This document shows positions 16,205 through 24,952 of a stretch of DNA of 64,000 nt, one piece after another. How positions within the stretch are numbered: the first letter of the stretch is position 1; each line of letters begins with the position of its first letter. The stretch is from positions 1,543,501-1,607,500 of the forward strand of contig NZ_AP025344.1 of assembly GCF_021654795.1 (NCBI RefSeq). The letters are read 5' to 3'. This stretch comes from Paenibacillus dendritiformis (lineage in GTDB: Bacteria; Bacillota; Bacilli; Paenibacillales; Paenibacillaceae). The position numbers were made by a program, and so were the translations under genes. Under the pieces are notes generated by a model. The model did no database searches and was not told where the DNA came from. It was given only the letters and a program-made list of their open reading frames with translations.

Positions 16205-17461
16205 TTGCGTCTTCCGATTGAAGATTGGTTAGTAAGTCAAAACGTATCAATTGATGCTCGGGATCTACTCGAGGAGGCAATTGTTTGCTATAAGGCATCT
16301 GCGTATAGAGCCAGTCTGTTGCTGTCGTACTTATCTTTTCAGACAATCTTAAAGGATCGCGTTCTGAACTCATCTAAGCCAGATCAATATCCAGATTCAC
16401 TTTGGAGGCAAAACATCCAAGATCTTGGAGAAGATGAAGTATGGGATACGGCAGTGTTTGAGATAACAAAGAGAGCAGAAGGACCTGTACTGTTCCCTTT
16501 GACTGAGGATTTAAGACAACAATTAGCTTTTTGGAGAAATCGCAGGAATGATTGCGCACATGCAAAGTCTAACTTAATCAAGGCTCCACATGTAGAGTCA
16601 TTTTGGTATTTCATCCAATCTAACTTGCCGAAATTCAAGGTCAAAGGGGGTAAAAGCTCGGTTCTAGCAAAAATAAAAGTACATTTCACTAGAAGCTTAA
16701 CACCAGTTGAAGCCGATCCTGATCCGATTCTTCAAGAAATTCCATTAGCAATGCCGGAGCGGGAGTACAGATCATTTCTTGATGAAGTGAAGGAAGCCTT
16801 ATACGGTGGTTATCCCATTGAAATTTATGATAATGAGCAGAAACTAGTGTTCTGGCATCGGATGTTCAGATTGCAAGAAAACTTTGTCGTTCAACTACTT
16901 CAATTCATGAAAGCCAACATGAAGTTGTTTAGAGCAGTGTTGAGATATGAACCAAGTATAGTTCGGTTTTGCAGGAATGACCCTGAATTAATCCGATCTT
17001 TATGGTATGCACCAGGTGAGGATACTAATCCGCGTGTAGTAACTGCTCTACTTCGACAACAATTAGTTCCCGCGGCTCAAGTTGAGGAATGTGTTAAGAG
17101 ACTTATCGAGTGTCAAGCGATTCTCGATCCCGCAGAACTATCCGAGGAAGAGGAACTGAAATATTTGTTGGAAAATAACTTCGTCGAGTTATTTAGAATT
17201 TATGCGTTTAGGGAAGGCTCAATATCGTTATTTGATTGGGCAAATCATCATAAAAAGAGAACAGTCATTTGGTACTTAGAAAAGTTCGGATTTGATAAGG
17301 ATGTAGTGACTGCTCTTTATTCGGCTTTTTGGTCAGAGCATCACCCTTGGCATTTAAGGGATGCCATTCGTGTTTTATTTACATCAAGACCTGAACTCAA
17401 GGAGCAGTATATCGACGCATGCAGAGAATTCGATGCTCTTACTGCAGACAGATTGTTATAA
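16205..17461 (+). CDS. HEPN-motif protein, putative ribonuclease effector
   Basis: A 418-residue protein starting at TTG 16205 behind GAAGGGG. Near residue 110-120 is WRNRRNDCAHA, which contains Arg114-Asn-x-x-x-His119, the catalytic motif of HEPN ribonucleases, preceded by helices typical of that fold (YRASLLLSYLSFQTIL). The long C-terminal part is helical without a known motif. HEPN proteins often serve as RNA-cutting effectors in toxin or abortive systems. The proximity to the AbiJ-NTD3-like gene and the broken nuclease gene suggests one three-gene defence unit ended by a strong terminator. The grouping is inferred from spacing and orientation. Confidence 0.7.
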   Translation: MRLPIEDWLVSQNVSIDARDLLEEAIVCYKASAYRASLLLSYLSFQTILKDRVLNSSKPDQYPDSLWRQNIQDLGEDEVWDTAVFEITKRAEGPVLFPLTEDLRQQLAFWRNRRNDCAHAKSNLIKAPHVESFWYFIQSNLPKFKVKGGKSSVLAKIKVHFTRSLTPVEADPDPILQEIPLAMPEREYRSFLDEVKEALYGGYPIEIYDNEQKLVFWHRMFRLQENFVVQLLQFMKANMKLFRAVLRYEPSIVRFCRNDPELIRSLWYAPGEDTNPRVVTALLRQQLVPAAQVEECVKRLIECQAILDPAELSEEEELKYLLENNFVELFRIYAFREGSISLFDWANHHKKRTVIWYLEKFGFDKDVVTALYSAFWSEHHPWHLRDAIRVLFTSRPELKEQYIDACREFDALTADRLL

Positions 17462-17563
17462 TACGAGCTTCATTAAAATTCAGCAGCGTATCTTTCTGCT
17501 TAGGTAAATTATAGTGCAGTTCTAAAGAAGCAGGGAAATTTAAAAGTTTATACTGCAAGGAAG

Positions 17564-17610
17564 AAAAGAACAGAAGTGATGTGGAAAGAACACATCACTT
17601 CTGTTCTTTT
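17564..17610. terminator. Bidirectional terminator between convergent genes
   Basis: A perfect 20-bp stem beginning AAAAGAACAGAAGTGATG with loop GAAAGAA. It separates the HEPN gene (+) from the DUF1413 gene (-) and has A and T tracts on either side, so it can serve both. Confidence 0.9.
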
Positions 17611-17625
17611 CAGGAGACGAGTTAA

Positions 17626-17877
17626 CTACAGCTTTCTGTACATCTGCTGATTCTGCGGCGTTTTCCCTAATATCTCAAGGGAGTTACTTGCATGGTTCTC
17701 GGCGTAGTTTAAGAACATGGAGCCAAGCTTAGTACGATTGCCCTTAGCGATCCGGTTCCACTCAAAGCCCCGAAAAAGGTCTTTGACAAGGAATTCCTCA
17801 CCTTGATCCAGACTTGGAACAGTTGCTTTGGCAATGTTCATCAAGTCCTCCAGAGAAGTGTTTTTATCGATTCTCAT
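17626..17877 (-). CDS. DUF1413 / LP1413-like small protein (SCC replication module)
   Basis: The 83-residue product carries EEFLVKDLFRGFEWNRI...KGNRTKLGSMFLNYAEN, the core of DUF1413. In staphylococcal SCC elements the LP1413 protein is a single-stranded-DNA-binding partner of the element helicase. The match is from memory of the family. The start ATG at 17877 is supported by AAAGGAG; a longer start at 17910 lacks one. The gene has its own promoter (17948-17976), with five 7-bp repeats between the -10 box and the start codon, so repressor control is likely. In contrast to SCC, it lies about 17 kb from the helicase gene. Confidence 0.8.
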   Translation of the reverse strand: MRIDKNTSLEDLMNIAKATVPSLDQGEEFLVKDLFRGFEWNRIAKGNRTKLGSMFLNYAENHASNSLEILGKTPQNQQMYRKL

Positions 17878-17912
17878 TTGACATTCTCCTTTCTGTTCAG
17901 GATCATTCATAG

Positions 17913-17947
17913 TAGCTAGTAGCTACTAGCTACTAGCTACTAGCTAT
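17913..17947. repeat. Five tandem 7-bp repeats (TAGCTAC), iteron or operator
   Basis: TAGCTAG, three copies of TAGCTAC and TAGCTAT follow each other without gaps. Each unit contains the palindrome TAGCTA, so binding sites exist on both strands. They lie just downstream of the -10 box of the DUF1413 gene, where a bound protein would block transcription. A role as a replication iteron is also possible. Confidence 0.7.
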
Positions 17948-17976
17948 ATAGTACATCTGCTTTCCATATCCGTCAA
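17948..17976 (-). promoter_or_regulatory. Promoter of the DUF1413 gene
   Basis: On the minus strand TTGACG (17976-17971) and TACTAT (17953-17948) are 17 bases apart, a good vegetative promoter. It reads directly into the 7-bp repeats. Confidence 0.65.
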
Positions 17977-18041
17977 GTCGTATTTGTTTGGGGTATGTTC
18001 AATATTTACTTGCATTAAATCACCGTCCAAGTTAGAACTAC

Positions 18042-18107
18042 AACAACCTCAATGAAAGGCGGTAACGCCTATCTCTTTGAAAATGTAAATTCTAATTGGA
18101 GGTTGTT
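18042..18107 (+). promoter_or_regulatory. Leader hairpin that covers the ribosome-binding site of 18108
   Basis: AACAACCTC (18042-18050) pairs perfectly with GAGGTTGTT (18099-18107), which contains the GGAGG ribosome site directly before ATG 18108. Inside lies a second perfect hairpin AGGCG-gtaa-CGCCT. If the long stem forms, translation would be shut off, so a translational switch is likely. Confidence 0.55.
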
Positions 18108-18932
18108 ATGGACAGAAAAGAAATAATAAAGGCGTTAAGCAACCATTTTGGGGTTACTCCTAAGTACATGGGGGTTCCGAGTTTCGCTTACCAGATTGAA
18201 ACAGCCGCGGGGATTTACTCGATTGACAGAGCGGGCAAGATCACGACTTCGAAAGGCACGGAGGTTGATCTCGACAGCGTACTAACGGAACAGGTTGTTG
18301 TGATGCAATACGAACCACGCGAACCAAATGATCCAGTTGAACCAGTCGATCAAGTTGAATCATGCGATCCAGCCGAGCCCGCGGCAAGCTCAAACTCCCC
18401 ACTTGAAGTGGTCGTACCGCTGGTAGGTCATACAGGGGTATCCCTAAGAAATTTGGTTAATTTGCTTTACAGCAAACAAGTACTTGTAAAAAGATCACTT
18501 GGTATTGAATCGAATATTATCGAAGATGATTTTGCTAAAGCCATCAATGAAGCTAATGTCGATACACTGGAAAGTTTCAAGACAGTGATATCTGAAATTG
18601 GTGAACAATATTGCCCAGGCATAGCCTTCAGTTTCGACAGCAGTACGATCATCTTTAAGTTTTTCCAAGCCGAACGCAGTCCTGAAGAGATACATTCCTA
18701 TACACAGCTTGTCGGACTGTTGAACCAGACTGCGATGAAGTTGAAATATACATTACCCAAAGGCAAGGACACCGACAACGATAAGTTTACCTTCAGACTT
18801 TTCTTGATCCGACTCGGTATGGTGGGAGATGAGTATAAAACGACCCGTAAAATATTGTTGGCGAAGCTTGAGGGTCACTCTGCATTCAGGGGTGGCAAAA
18901 AACCAGAGAAGGTTACGTCTGAAGCATTATAG
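18108..18932 (+). CDS. Virulence-related/mobile-element protein of unknown function
   Basis: A 274-residue protein. The start MDRKEIIKALSNHFG...YMGVPSFAYQIE...YSIDRAGKI is shared by a family found in Firmicute plasmids and phages, often labelled virulence-related protein, whose biochemical role is unknown to me. A Pro/Glu/Asp-rich linker (about residues 70-100) joins this domain to a C-terminal region ending in a basic tail. ATG 18108 is chosen over an upstream in-frame start because GGAGG is at the right distance. Translation is probably controlled by the leader hairpin. It diverges from the DUF1413 gene and may be part of the element core. Confidence 0.65.
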   Translation: MDRKEIIKALSNHFGVTPKYMGVPSFAYQIETAAGIYSIDRAGKITTSKGTEVDLDSVLTEQVVVMQYEPREPNDPVEPVDQVESCDPAEPAASSNSPLEVVVPLVGHTGVSLRNLVNLLYSKQVLVKRSLGIESNIIEDDFAKAINEANVDTLESFKTVISEIGEQYCPGIAFSFDSSTIIFKFFQAERSPEEIHSYTQLVGLLNQTAMKLKYTLPKGKDTDNDKFTFRLFLIRLGMVGDEYKTTRKILLAKLEGHSAFRGGKKPEKVTSEAL

Positions 18933-19037
18933 GTTTAGTTTCAGGAAGGGATTAAAACGCCACCGGTCGAATTTTGTATCAAGAAATTCGTCTTGTGGAG
19001 TATTTGTTTCAAAATGAATCCTAAGTTGATAGCAAAT

Positions 19038-19077
19038 AATCAACCCTGTCGAAGTCCAATTGACAGGGTTGATTTTT
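19038..19077. terminator. Bidirectional terminator
   Basis: AATCAACCCTGTC pairs with GACAGGGTTGATT across an 11-base loop, with a T run on the + side and A-rich sequence on the other. It separates the converging genes at 18108 (+) and 19086 (-). Confidence 0.9.
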
Positions 19078-19085
19078 GCGAAATA

Positions 19086-21251
19086 TTAACTGGCAGGCTT
19101 CCTTTTTCTTTTGACTTTGTCTGCCTTTAGTTCTTCAATAACCTCAGCGATTGATAAATCATATTTCTTGATGGCAAAATCGACCACCAACATCAATTCC
19201 TCGTAAGTCCACATTACGACTTTCTTTTTGTACCTTCCGGCAAGATCCTGCAACACGGCTACAAAACCCTGTTCAAGTTCCCCTGCTACCACAATTCCTA
19301 AAACATTGACAGTAGTGTCCTTACATTTATAAACAAACTGTTGAAGCATCTCATAAGCTTTCGTGTCTGTTGGTTTTATCGGTTTCTTCTCATAACTCTT
19401 GGCTATCCCTACAAATACGGCATCGTCCATACCAAGCATCTGGATGGTAAAGCTGATATCACCGTATTCTTGTCCATGATGCGGATGTAATTTATGATCA
19501 GTAAACGTTACAAAAGGTTTCATTATGCAGCGGACGCTTTTTTCATGCTGACAGGCTTGACAGGCATCGACACTATGTTTAGAACATTTTTCTGTAAGTA
19601 AACTCAACACTTCAGCAAGTTCATCGCGGCGTTTAGGGGTAATTCTCCGATCCCAGACGGGCTTAAATTGTTGAAGTTCTCTCACTTTGAACATGACTTT
19701 CGAAGCGACTCTAGATGAATATTGAACGACATTGTTTTGAAGATAGAAGGATTCTTCTTCGTGCGAAAATCCTTCATCCGGAAAATACTTGTTTATGATC
19801 TTTTCGGTAAGTTCGACTAAAGTTGATTTAGGATTAATTACGACTCCATCATACCAGGAGTCTATTCTGACTTTGTGATCCATTAAGCAGCGAACGTTAT
19901 CCTGTTGAAGTTCAGTGTAACAGAATGAACATATGACCTTTGGAGCCTGTCCTCTTTTTACAGAAACCGTTAACAAGTCGGTGTTTCCGCAGTGATTACA
20001 GGTGATATCTGCATAATGGTCGCAACTATCGCAGTAAGGATAGAAGTGGGCAATGGTATGCTTCTTCAGTGAACCTACAATTTTATCAACATTTAAGTCG
20101 TGGAGCTTAAAGCTCTCGATCTTTTTCACCTTACAGGTGACAACTGCTTTAATGACTTCCAAAATAACTTTTTTCTCGTCATTTGTAGTTGTGAAGGCAA
20201 CAAGATCGGGATCTTCATCAAGTCCAAATGATTCGAACTTATCATCGATTTCGCCATTTTCCTGTATGGAGTTAATGTAATTCATGATCTGTCCGATTCG
20301 CCAAATCCCCCAACGTCTCATTTCAGAGGCTTTAAGCTGACGGGTAAGATAAATCTTGCCTTTGTCATTGTTGACCCCAAGAGTTGAGAAGAAGTCTCCG
20401 TCCTCGTCGATTGCTTCTTGATAAACTGAACTTGGCGAGTCGTACCCATCGAATTCAGTAAGTTGCCCAACCTTATTACCAAGATCACTGTCAGCCAAAG
20501 TAACTTTGCTTGGCTTACCTGATTCGGGGTCAGGATTGCTCAAAGTGGTTCTTTTCATTGACTCTTTGCTAAACACACTGTTGACAATCTTTTTGGTGAT
20601 GTTTACAGGTGAAACAAAGCAATCAAAGGCTCTTTCAAGAGTTTTGGATATTGTTCCAACCAATGACTCAGTAGGTATACTAATGCTCACAAAGCTTTGA
20701 TCAAAGTTGATCCATAAGAAGCCGAACTTCAATTCGTAAATAAAATCGGACTGTTCGGTTTCAGGATTGATGTAATTATATCTCTCCTGATACTGTAACG
20801 CGATTTCTACCGTTTCGTGATTGACAACGGTTTGGTCAATAGCAAGTAGCCCAAATATGGTGTCATTGGGGTAAGTGATTGGCTTGAGCAACTCATTCAT
20901 TTTGGACACACCAGTATTATTCTTCTGATCTGCAATGAATGAGGAAGAACTCAGTTGAGGGTTATGCGGACGCAGCATAAACAGCCGAAAATTTGGTCTA
21001 CGGCTGTATCTGTTATCTTCAAAACAAGTTTCGATATCAGATTCTGTTATCTCTGGCGAAATAGCCACAATCTCAACAAGCTTTTGCTTGTCAAGTCGCT
21101 CCAAAGCCACTTTCAATTCTCTTTTAACTTCACGTTTGACAACCACACGATAACGATTGATTAAATCCTGTTCGTCTACCTTTGAATATAACAGGTGACG
21201 TATTGCTCCGTTCTGGACATGAAGTAATTTATCTGCGTGTTTTTCCGACAT
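19086..21251 (-). CDS. Large zinc-finger protein of unknown function, divergent from hsdR
   Basis: A 721-residue soluble protein, start ATG at 21251 behind a GAGGGGGGG ribosome site. In the middle are cysteine clusters CDSCDHYADITCNHCGN and ICSFCYTEL, which look like two zinc ribbons, with further Cys/His pairs (CSKHSVDACQACQHE) later. The C-terminal 120 residues alternate strands and helices (VNVLGIVVAGELEQGF, KKKVVMWTYEELMLVV) and recall a restriction-endonuclease-like fold without a clear D...ExK set. I recognise no family. It is the only large minus-strand gene of the element and starts 240 bases from hsdR, so it could be a separate defence gene or linked to the restriction locus. Confidence 0.65.
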   Translation of the reverse strand: MSEKHADKLLHVQNGAIRHLLYSKVDEQDLINRYRVVVKREVKRELKVALERLDKQKLVEIVAISPEITESDIETCFEDNRYSRRPNFRLFMLRPHNPQLSSSSFIADQKNNTGVSKMNELLKPITYPNDTIFGLLAIDQTVVNHETVEIALQYQERYNYINPETEQSDFIYELKFGFLWINFDQSFVSISIPTESLVGTISKTLERAFDCFVSPVNITKKIVNSVFSKESMKRTTLSNPDPESGKPSKVTLADSDLGNKVGQLTEFDGYDSPSSVYQEAIDEDGDFFSTLGVNNDKGKIYLTRQLKASEMRRWGIWRIGQIMNYINSIQENGEIDDKFESFGLDEDPDLVAFTTTNDEKKVILEVIKAVVTCKVKKIESFKLHDLNVDKIVGSLKKHTIAHFYPYCDSCDHYADITCNHCGNTDLLTVSVKRGQAPKVICSFCYTELQQDNVRCLMDHKVRIDSWYDGVVINPKSTLVELTEKIINKYFPDEGFSHEEESFYLQNNVVQYSSRVASKVMFKVRELQQFKPVWDRRITPKRRDELAEVLSLLTEKCSKHSVDACQACQHEKSVRCIMKPFVTFTDHKLHPHHGQEYGDISFTIQMLGMDDAVFVGIAKSYEKKPIKPTDTKAYEMLQQFVYKCKDTTVNVLGIVVAGELEQGFVAVLQDLAGRYKKKVVMWTYEELMLVVDFAIKKYDLSIAEVIEELKADKVKRKRKPAS

Positions 21252-21491
21252 AATAACCCCCCCTCTAAGAAACATTGAATACTAAGACTATTGTATCACA
21301 TTTCCAGAATTGTGATGAGGGATGTCGAGAAGGAGGAATTTAATCAGACCCTGCTGTGTCTTTAGCGAGAGCAATACATTGAAAGAGAAATTATTAATTG
21401 GGGCTTTAGAAGGATATAGGCTGGGAATTGTAGAATATTGTAAGACTCCTGTGTATGAGTGGGGTAAAGAACACCTAAGGAGGTTTTACAT

Positions 21492-24245
21492 TTGTCCTAT
21501 CAGTCGGAAGCCCAGCTTGAGAAAAATCTGATCGAGCAACTTGTTCGTCAAGGCTACGAACGAGTGACAATAAATGACTACGATTCGCTTTTAGGAAACT
21601 TTAAACAGCAACTGAATAAGTTCAATGAGAAGAAATTAAATGGTCAGCCGTTAACAGATGCAGAGTTCAGCCGATTCCTAACTCAGATTGATGGAAAAAG
21701 CATTTTTGACTCCGCAAAAATTCTTAGGGATAAACAGGTGTTCCAACGTGATGACGGAACAGAGGTATATCTTGAGCTGATGAATATCCGTGACTGGTGT
21801 AAGAACATTTTTCAGGTCACCAATCAGACAACAGTGGAAGGGACGTATAAAAACCGTTATGATGTAACAATCTTCATTAACGGATTACCCGTAGTACAAA
21901 TTGAGTTAAAGCGCCGCGGCTTAGATTTTAAAGAGGCGTTCAATCAGATTCAACGGTATCGAAAACACTCCTTCAGGGGGTTATATCGCTATCTGCAGAT
22001 GTTTGTTGTCAGCAATGGGGTTGATACGAAATATTTTGGAAACTCCGATGGTGACATCTTGTTTTCACACACCTTTTTCTGGTCGGATGCAGAAAATAAT
22101 CGTATCACCAATCTAAGCGATTTCACGTCCAACTTCCTAGAAAAGTGCCGCATGGCTAAGATGATCGCCCGATACATGGTATTGAATGAGACTGAGAAGC
22201 TGTTAATGGTCATGCGACCGTATCAGGTCTATGCAGTTGAGGCACTTATTAAGCGTGCTTTGGAAACTAAAAACAACGGTTATATCTGGCACACTACTGG
22301 TAGTGGTAAAACATTAACTTCATTTAAGTCGAGTCAAATCCTTGCGAATGAGCCGCATATCAAGAAGGTATTCTTCCTTGTTGACCGTAAGGATTTGGAT
22401 AGTCAGACCTTGGCGGAGTTTAACAAATTTGAACCGGATTCAGTAGACATGACAGACGATACTGAAAAATTGGTGGCACAAATTTCGGACTTAACGAAGC
22501 CGTTGATCGTTACTACAATTCAAAAGATGGCGAACGCTATAAAGAATCCTCGATATGAGGAGATCATGAAGCCGTATCAACAGGAGCGGGTTGTCTTCAT
22601 TATTGATGAGTGTCATCGCAGTCAGTTTGGTAAGATGAAAAGACTTGTAGACAATCATTTTAAAGAGGCGCAGTACTTTGGTTTTACTGGAACACCTTTG
22701 TTCGAAGAAAACAAAAGCCAAGACGGTCGGGTAACCGCCGATATTTTTGAGAAATGTCTACATACGTATCTGATTAAAGATGCGATCCATGATGGCAATG
22801 TCTTGGGGTTTTCGGTGGATTACATCCAAACGGTTGATGTTTCGATTAACGAAAAGGATCAGACTCGCGTAAAAGGAATTCTGACTGATGAAGTCTGGAT
22901 GCATGATGATCGAATCCGTTTGATCGCTGAGAACATCATAAACCATCATGATCGGAAGTCACGCAGTAAAGGGTATACAGGACTATTCACTGTGGACAGC
23001 ATCCCGATGCTGATTAAGTACTACGACACCTTCAAGTCCATGTCACATAACTTGAAGATTGCCGGCATTTTCACTTATGGTCAGAATGAGGACAGTGAAG
23101 GTGATGGACAAGACGAGCATTCTCGGGACAGCCTTGAACGTATCATTAAGGATTACAATGCCATGTTTGGTACCAACTTTTCAACAGATAAGTACCAAGG
23201 GTATTTCGCCGATGTTTCTCGGAAAGTCAAGACTGCTCAGATCGATATCTTGCTAGTAGTCAACATCTTTTTGACAGGATTCGATAGCAAGACCTTGAAT
23301 ATCCTCTACATGGATCGCTTCTTGAAATATCATAATTTGATTCAAGCCTTCTCCCGCACCAATCGGACAGAGAAAGCGACCAAACCTTATGGGAATATTG
23401 TGTGCTTCCGCAATCTAAAGGAAGATACGGACGAGGCAATTAAGTTATTCTCGAAAACGGACAGTGTCGATGATGTCCTGATGAAGAGTTATGAAGAGTA
23501 CCTTCAAATGTTTAGGGCAGCTCTGGTGAAAGTAAAAACTCTTGCCACTACGCCAGCGGAAGTGGATGCCTTGGAGCGAGAGGAAGAAAAACAGGAGTTT
23601 GTGGTTAGCTTCCGTGAGCTTACCAAATATCTGACTCGTCTCCAAACTTTTACCGAGTTTGAATTCGACCCGTCTCGATTGGGTATTTCTGAACAGGAGT
23701 ACCAGGACTACAAGAGCAAGTATCTCCGTATCTATGATGAAGTTAAGCGCGGCGGGGGTAAAGAATCGATCTTGGCGAATGTTGACTTCCTAATCGAGTT
23801 GATGCATACCGATCGGATTAATGTTAGTTACATTATGAATTTGATCCGAAACATTGATTTCGATAATCAGGAGCAACGAGACAAGTCAGTAAAAGATATT
23901 GTTGATGAGATCGATCGGGCTGACAATGAGCAGCTCAGACTAAAAGCCAATTTGCTGAAGGACTTCTTGCGGAAAGTAGTACCGACATTAACCAATGCAG
24001 ATTCGGTAGACGATAACTACAATGCTTTCGAACAAGAAGAACGTATGAAGGAAATCAAGGCATTCGCAGGTGAAGTGGGGTTATCGCCTGAAGTTATCCA
24101 AAGCTTTGTGCAGGAATATGAGTACGGTGGGCTTGTTAACCAACAAGAGATAAGTGATGCTGTTAAGTTACCATTCCTTCAAAAGAGAGCAATGATTCAA
24201 CGGATTATTGAGTTTATAACTGAGCATACCAAACGATTTTCGTAA
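21492..24245 (+). CDS. hsdR: Type I restriction enzyme R subunit
   Basis: A 917-residue ATP-dependent translocase/nuclease of a type I system. The N-terminal nuclease domain shows Asp124 and Glu138-Leu-Lys140 (VVQIELKRRG). The helicase core has Walker A TTGSGKT (268-274), DECH (372-375), the FTGTPL motif and the late motif AFSRTNRT. The C-terminal part is helical and would contact the methylase. All key residues are present, so it should be active. TTG 21492 is the start, supported by AAGGAGG eight bases upstream. A terminator and palindromic boxes separate it from the half-S, M and S genes. Confidence 0.95.
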   Translation: MSYQSEAQLEKNLIEQLVRQGYERVTINDYDSLLGNFKQQLNKFNEKKLNGQPLTDAEFSRFLTQIDGKSIFDSAKILRDKQVFQRDDGTEVYLELMNIRDWCKNIFQVTNQTTVEGTYKNRYDVTIFINGLPVVQIELKRRGLDFKEAFNQIQRYRKHSFRGLYRYLQMFVVSNGVDTKYFGNSDGDILFSHTFFWSDAENNRITNLSDFTSNFLEKCRMAKMIARYMVLNETEKLLMVMRPYQVYAVEALIKRALETKNNGYIWHTTGSGKTLTSFKSSQILANEPHIKKVFFLVDRKDLDSQTLAEFNKFEPDSVDMTDDTEKLVAQISDLTKPLIVTTIQKMANAIKNPRYEEIMKPYQQERVVFIIDECHRSQFGKMKRLVDNHFKEAQYFGFTGTPLFEENKSQDGRVTADIFEKCLHTYLIKDAIHDGNVLGFSVDYIQTVDVSINEKDQTRVKGILTDEVWMHDDRIRLIAENIINHHDRKSRSKGYTGLFTVDSIPMLIKYYDTFKSMSHNLKIAGIFTYGQNEDSEGDGQDEHSRDSLERIIKDYNAMFGTNFSTDKYQGYFADVSRKVKTAQIDILLVVNIFLTGFDSKTLNILYMDRFLKYHNLIQAFSRTNRTEKATKPYGNIVCFRNLKEDTDEAIKLFSKTDSVDDVLMKSYEEYLQMFRAALVKVKTLATTPAEVDALEREEEKQEFVVSFRELTKYLTRLQTFTEFEFDPSRLGISEQEYQDYKSKYLRIYDEVKRGGGKESILANVDFLIELMHTDRINVSYIMNLIRNIDFDNQEQRDKSVKDIVDEIDRADNEQLRLKANLLKDFLRKVVPTLTNADSVDDNYNAFEQEERMKEIKAFAGEVGLSPEVIQSFVQEYEYGGLVNQQEISDAVKLPFLQKRAMIQRIIEFITEHTKRFS

Positions 24246-24339
24246 TGCTATTTATAAAAATAGCAGAAAAGGACTTGCCTTTTCTGCTGTTTTTTATTAT
24301 ATTGAAACTGTTGGTTTAATGCTATTTTAATAAATAGCA
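24246..24339. promoter_or_regulatory. Paired 20-bp palindromic operators before the half-S/M/S genes
   Basis: TGCTATTT-ATAA-AAATAGCA (24246-24265) and TGCTATTT-TAAT-AAATAGCA (24320-24339) are identical apart from the four central bases and are 74 bases apart, centre to centre. The first touches the hsdR stop codon and the second ends 16 bases before the half-S start. Such paired palindromes suit a dimeric repressor that loops or cooperates, for example one of the XRE regulators at 28187 or 29041. Confidence 0.65.
24262..24297 (+). terminator. Terminator after hsdR
   Basis: AGCAGAAAAGG pairs with CCTTTTCTGCT over a five-base loop, followed by GTTTTTT. It shares its left end with the first palindromic operator, so protein binding and termination may interfere. 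Confidence 0.85.
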
Positions 24340-24355
24340 AAAGGGGAGGGCTGGT

Positions 24356-24952
24356 TTGAATTTAGAACAATGTGCATCGGTGGTGCAAGGGGCATTTTTA
24401 TCCCGTATCCAGACAACACCTTCATTGGAGGCAGTAAAGCTTCCGGTCTACACGATGAAAGAAATGAACGAGTGGTTAAGTCCTGATCCCACATCATCGG
24501 TAGAAAATCAGCAAGATGTTCATGTAGATCAGGATCGTTTAGGGTCTATACCGCTTGCTAAAGAGGGGTTGGTCTTAATTAGTTTGACTGGTCAACGAGC
24601 AGTAGCATTGCAGCAGGAGCATGTCGGAAAGTTGATTCCTTCTAACTTTGCCATAATCGAGCCTACAAGTGAATTACATCCTGACTATCTGGAGTGGTTT
24701 ATAAATGATCATCCAGACTGTCGCAAACAATTGAAGATCGCTACGCAAGGTTCCAGTATAGCAGCTTTGTCGATTCAAATGCTTAGGACATTGGAAATTA
24801 TTTTGCCACCTATGGACGAGCAAGTGAAGATTGGTAGCGTCCACAGATTATTACATCGAAAAAATCGTCTACTTCAGGAGAGAATCGTATGGGAACAGCA
24901 ATTTATCAAACAAATACTAATGGGGTATCTAAAGGAGGAGGTAAACAGATGA
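24356..24952 (+). CDS. Half-size S-like subunit of the type I system
   Basis: A 198-residue protein resembling one half of HsdS: a variable region ending in IEPTSELHPDYLEWFIN, then ATQGSSIAALSIQMLRTLEIILPPMDEQVKI, the conserved phrase that ends an S target-recognition domain, and a helical spacer (LLHRKNRLLQERI...QQFIKQIL). It lacks a second recognition domain. Its stop overlaps the hsdM start as ATGA, so the two are coupled. It may modulate assembly or specificity, or pair with itself to form an alternative S subunit. The start is TTG 24356 after AAAGGGGAGG. Confidence 0.8.
   Translation: MNLEQCASVVQGAFLSRIQTTPSLEAVKLPVYTMKEMNEWLSPDPTSSVENQQDVHVDQDRLGSIPLAKEGLVLISLTGQRAVALQQEHVGKLIPSNFAIIEPTSELHPDYLEWFINDHPDCRKQLKIATQGSSIAALSIQMLRTLEIILPPMDEQVKIGSVHRLLHRKNRLLQERIVWEQQFIKQILMGYLKEEVNR

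Noticed and set aside
21322..21531. Small + strand gene between the zinc-finger gene and hsdR
   Set aside because: No ribosome-binding site, it overlaps the supported TTG start of hsdR, and the sequence looks random.
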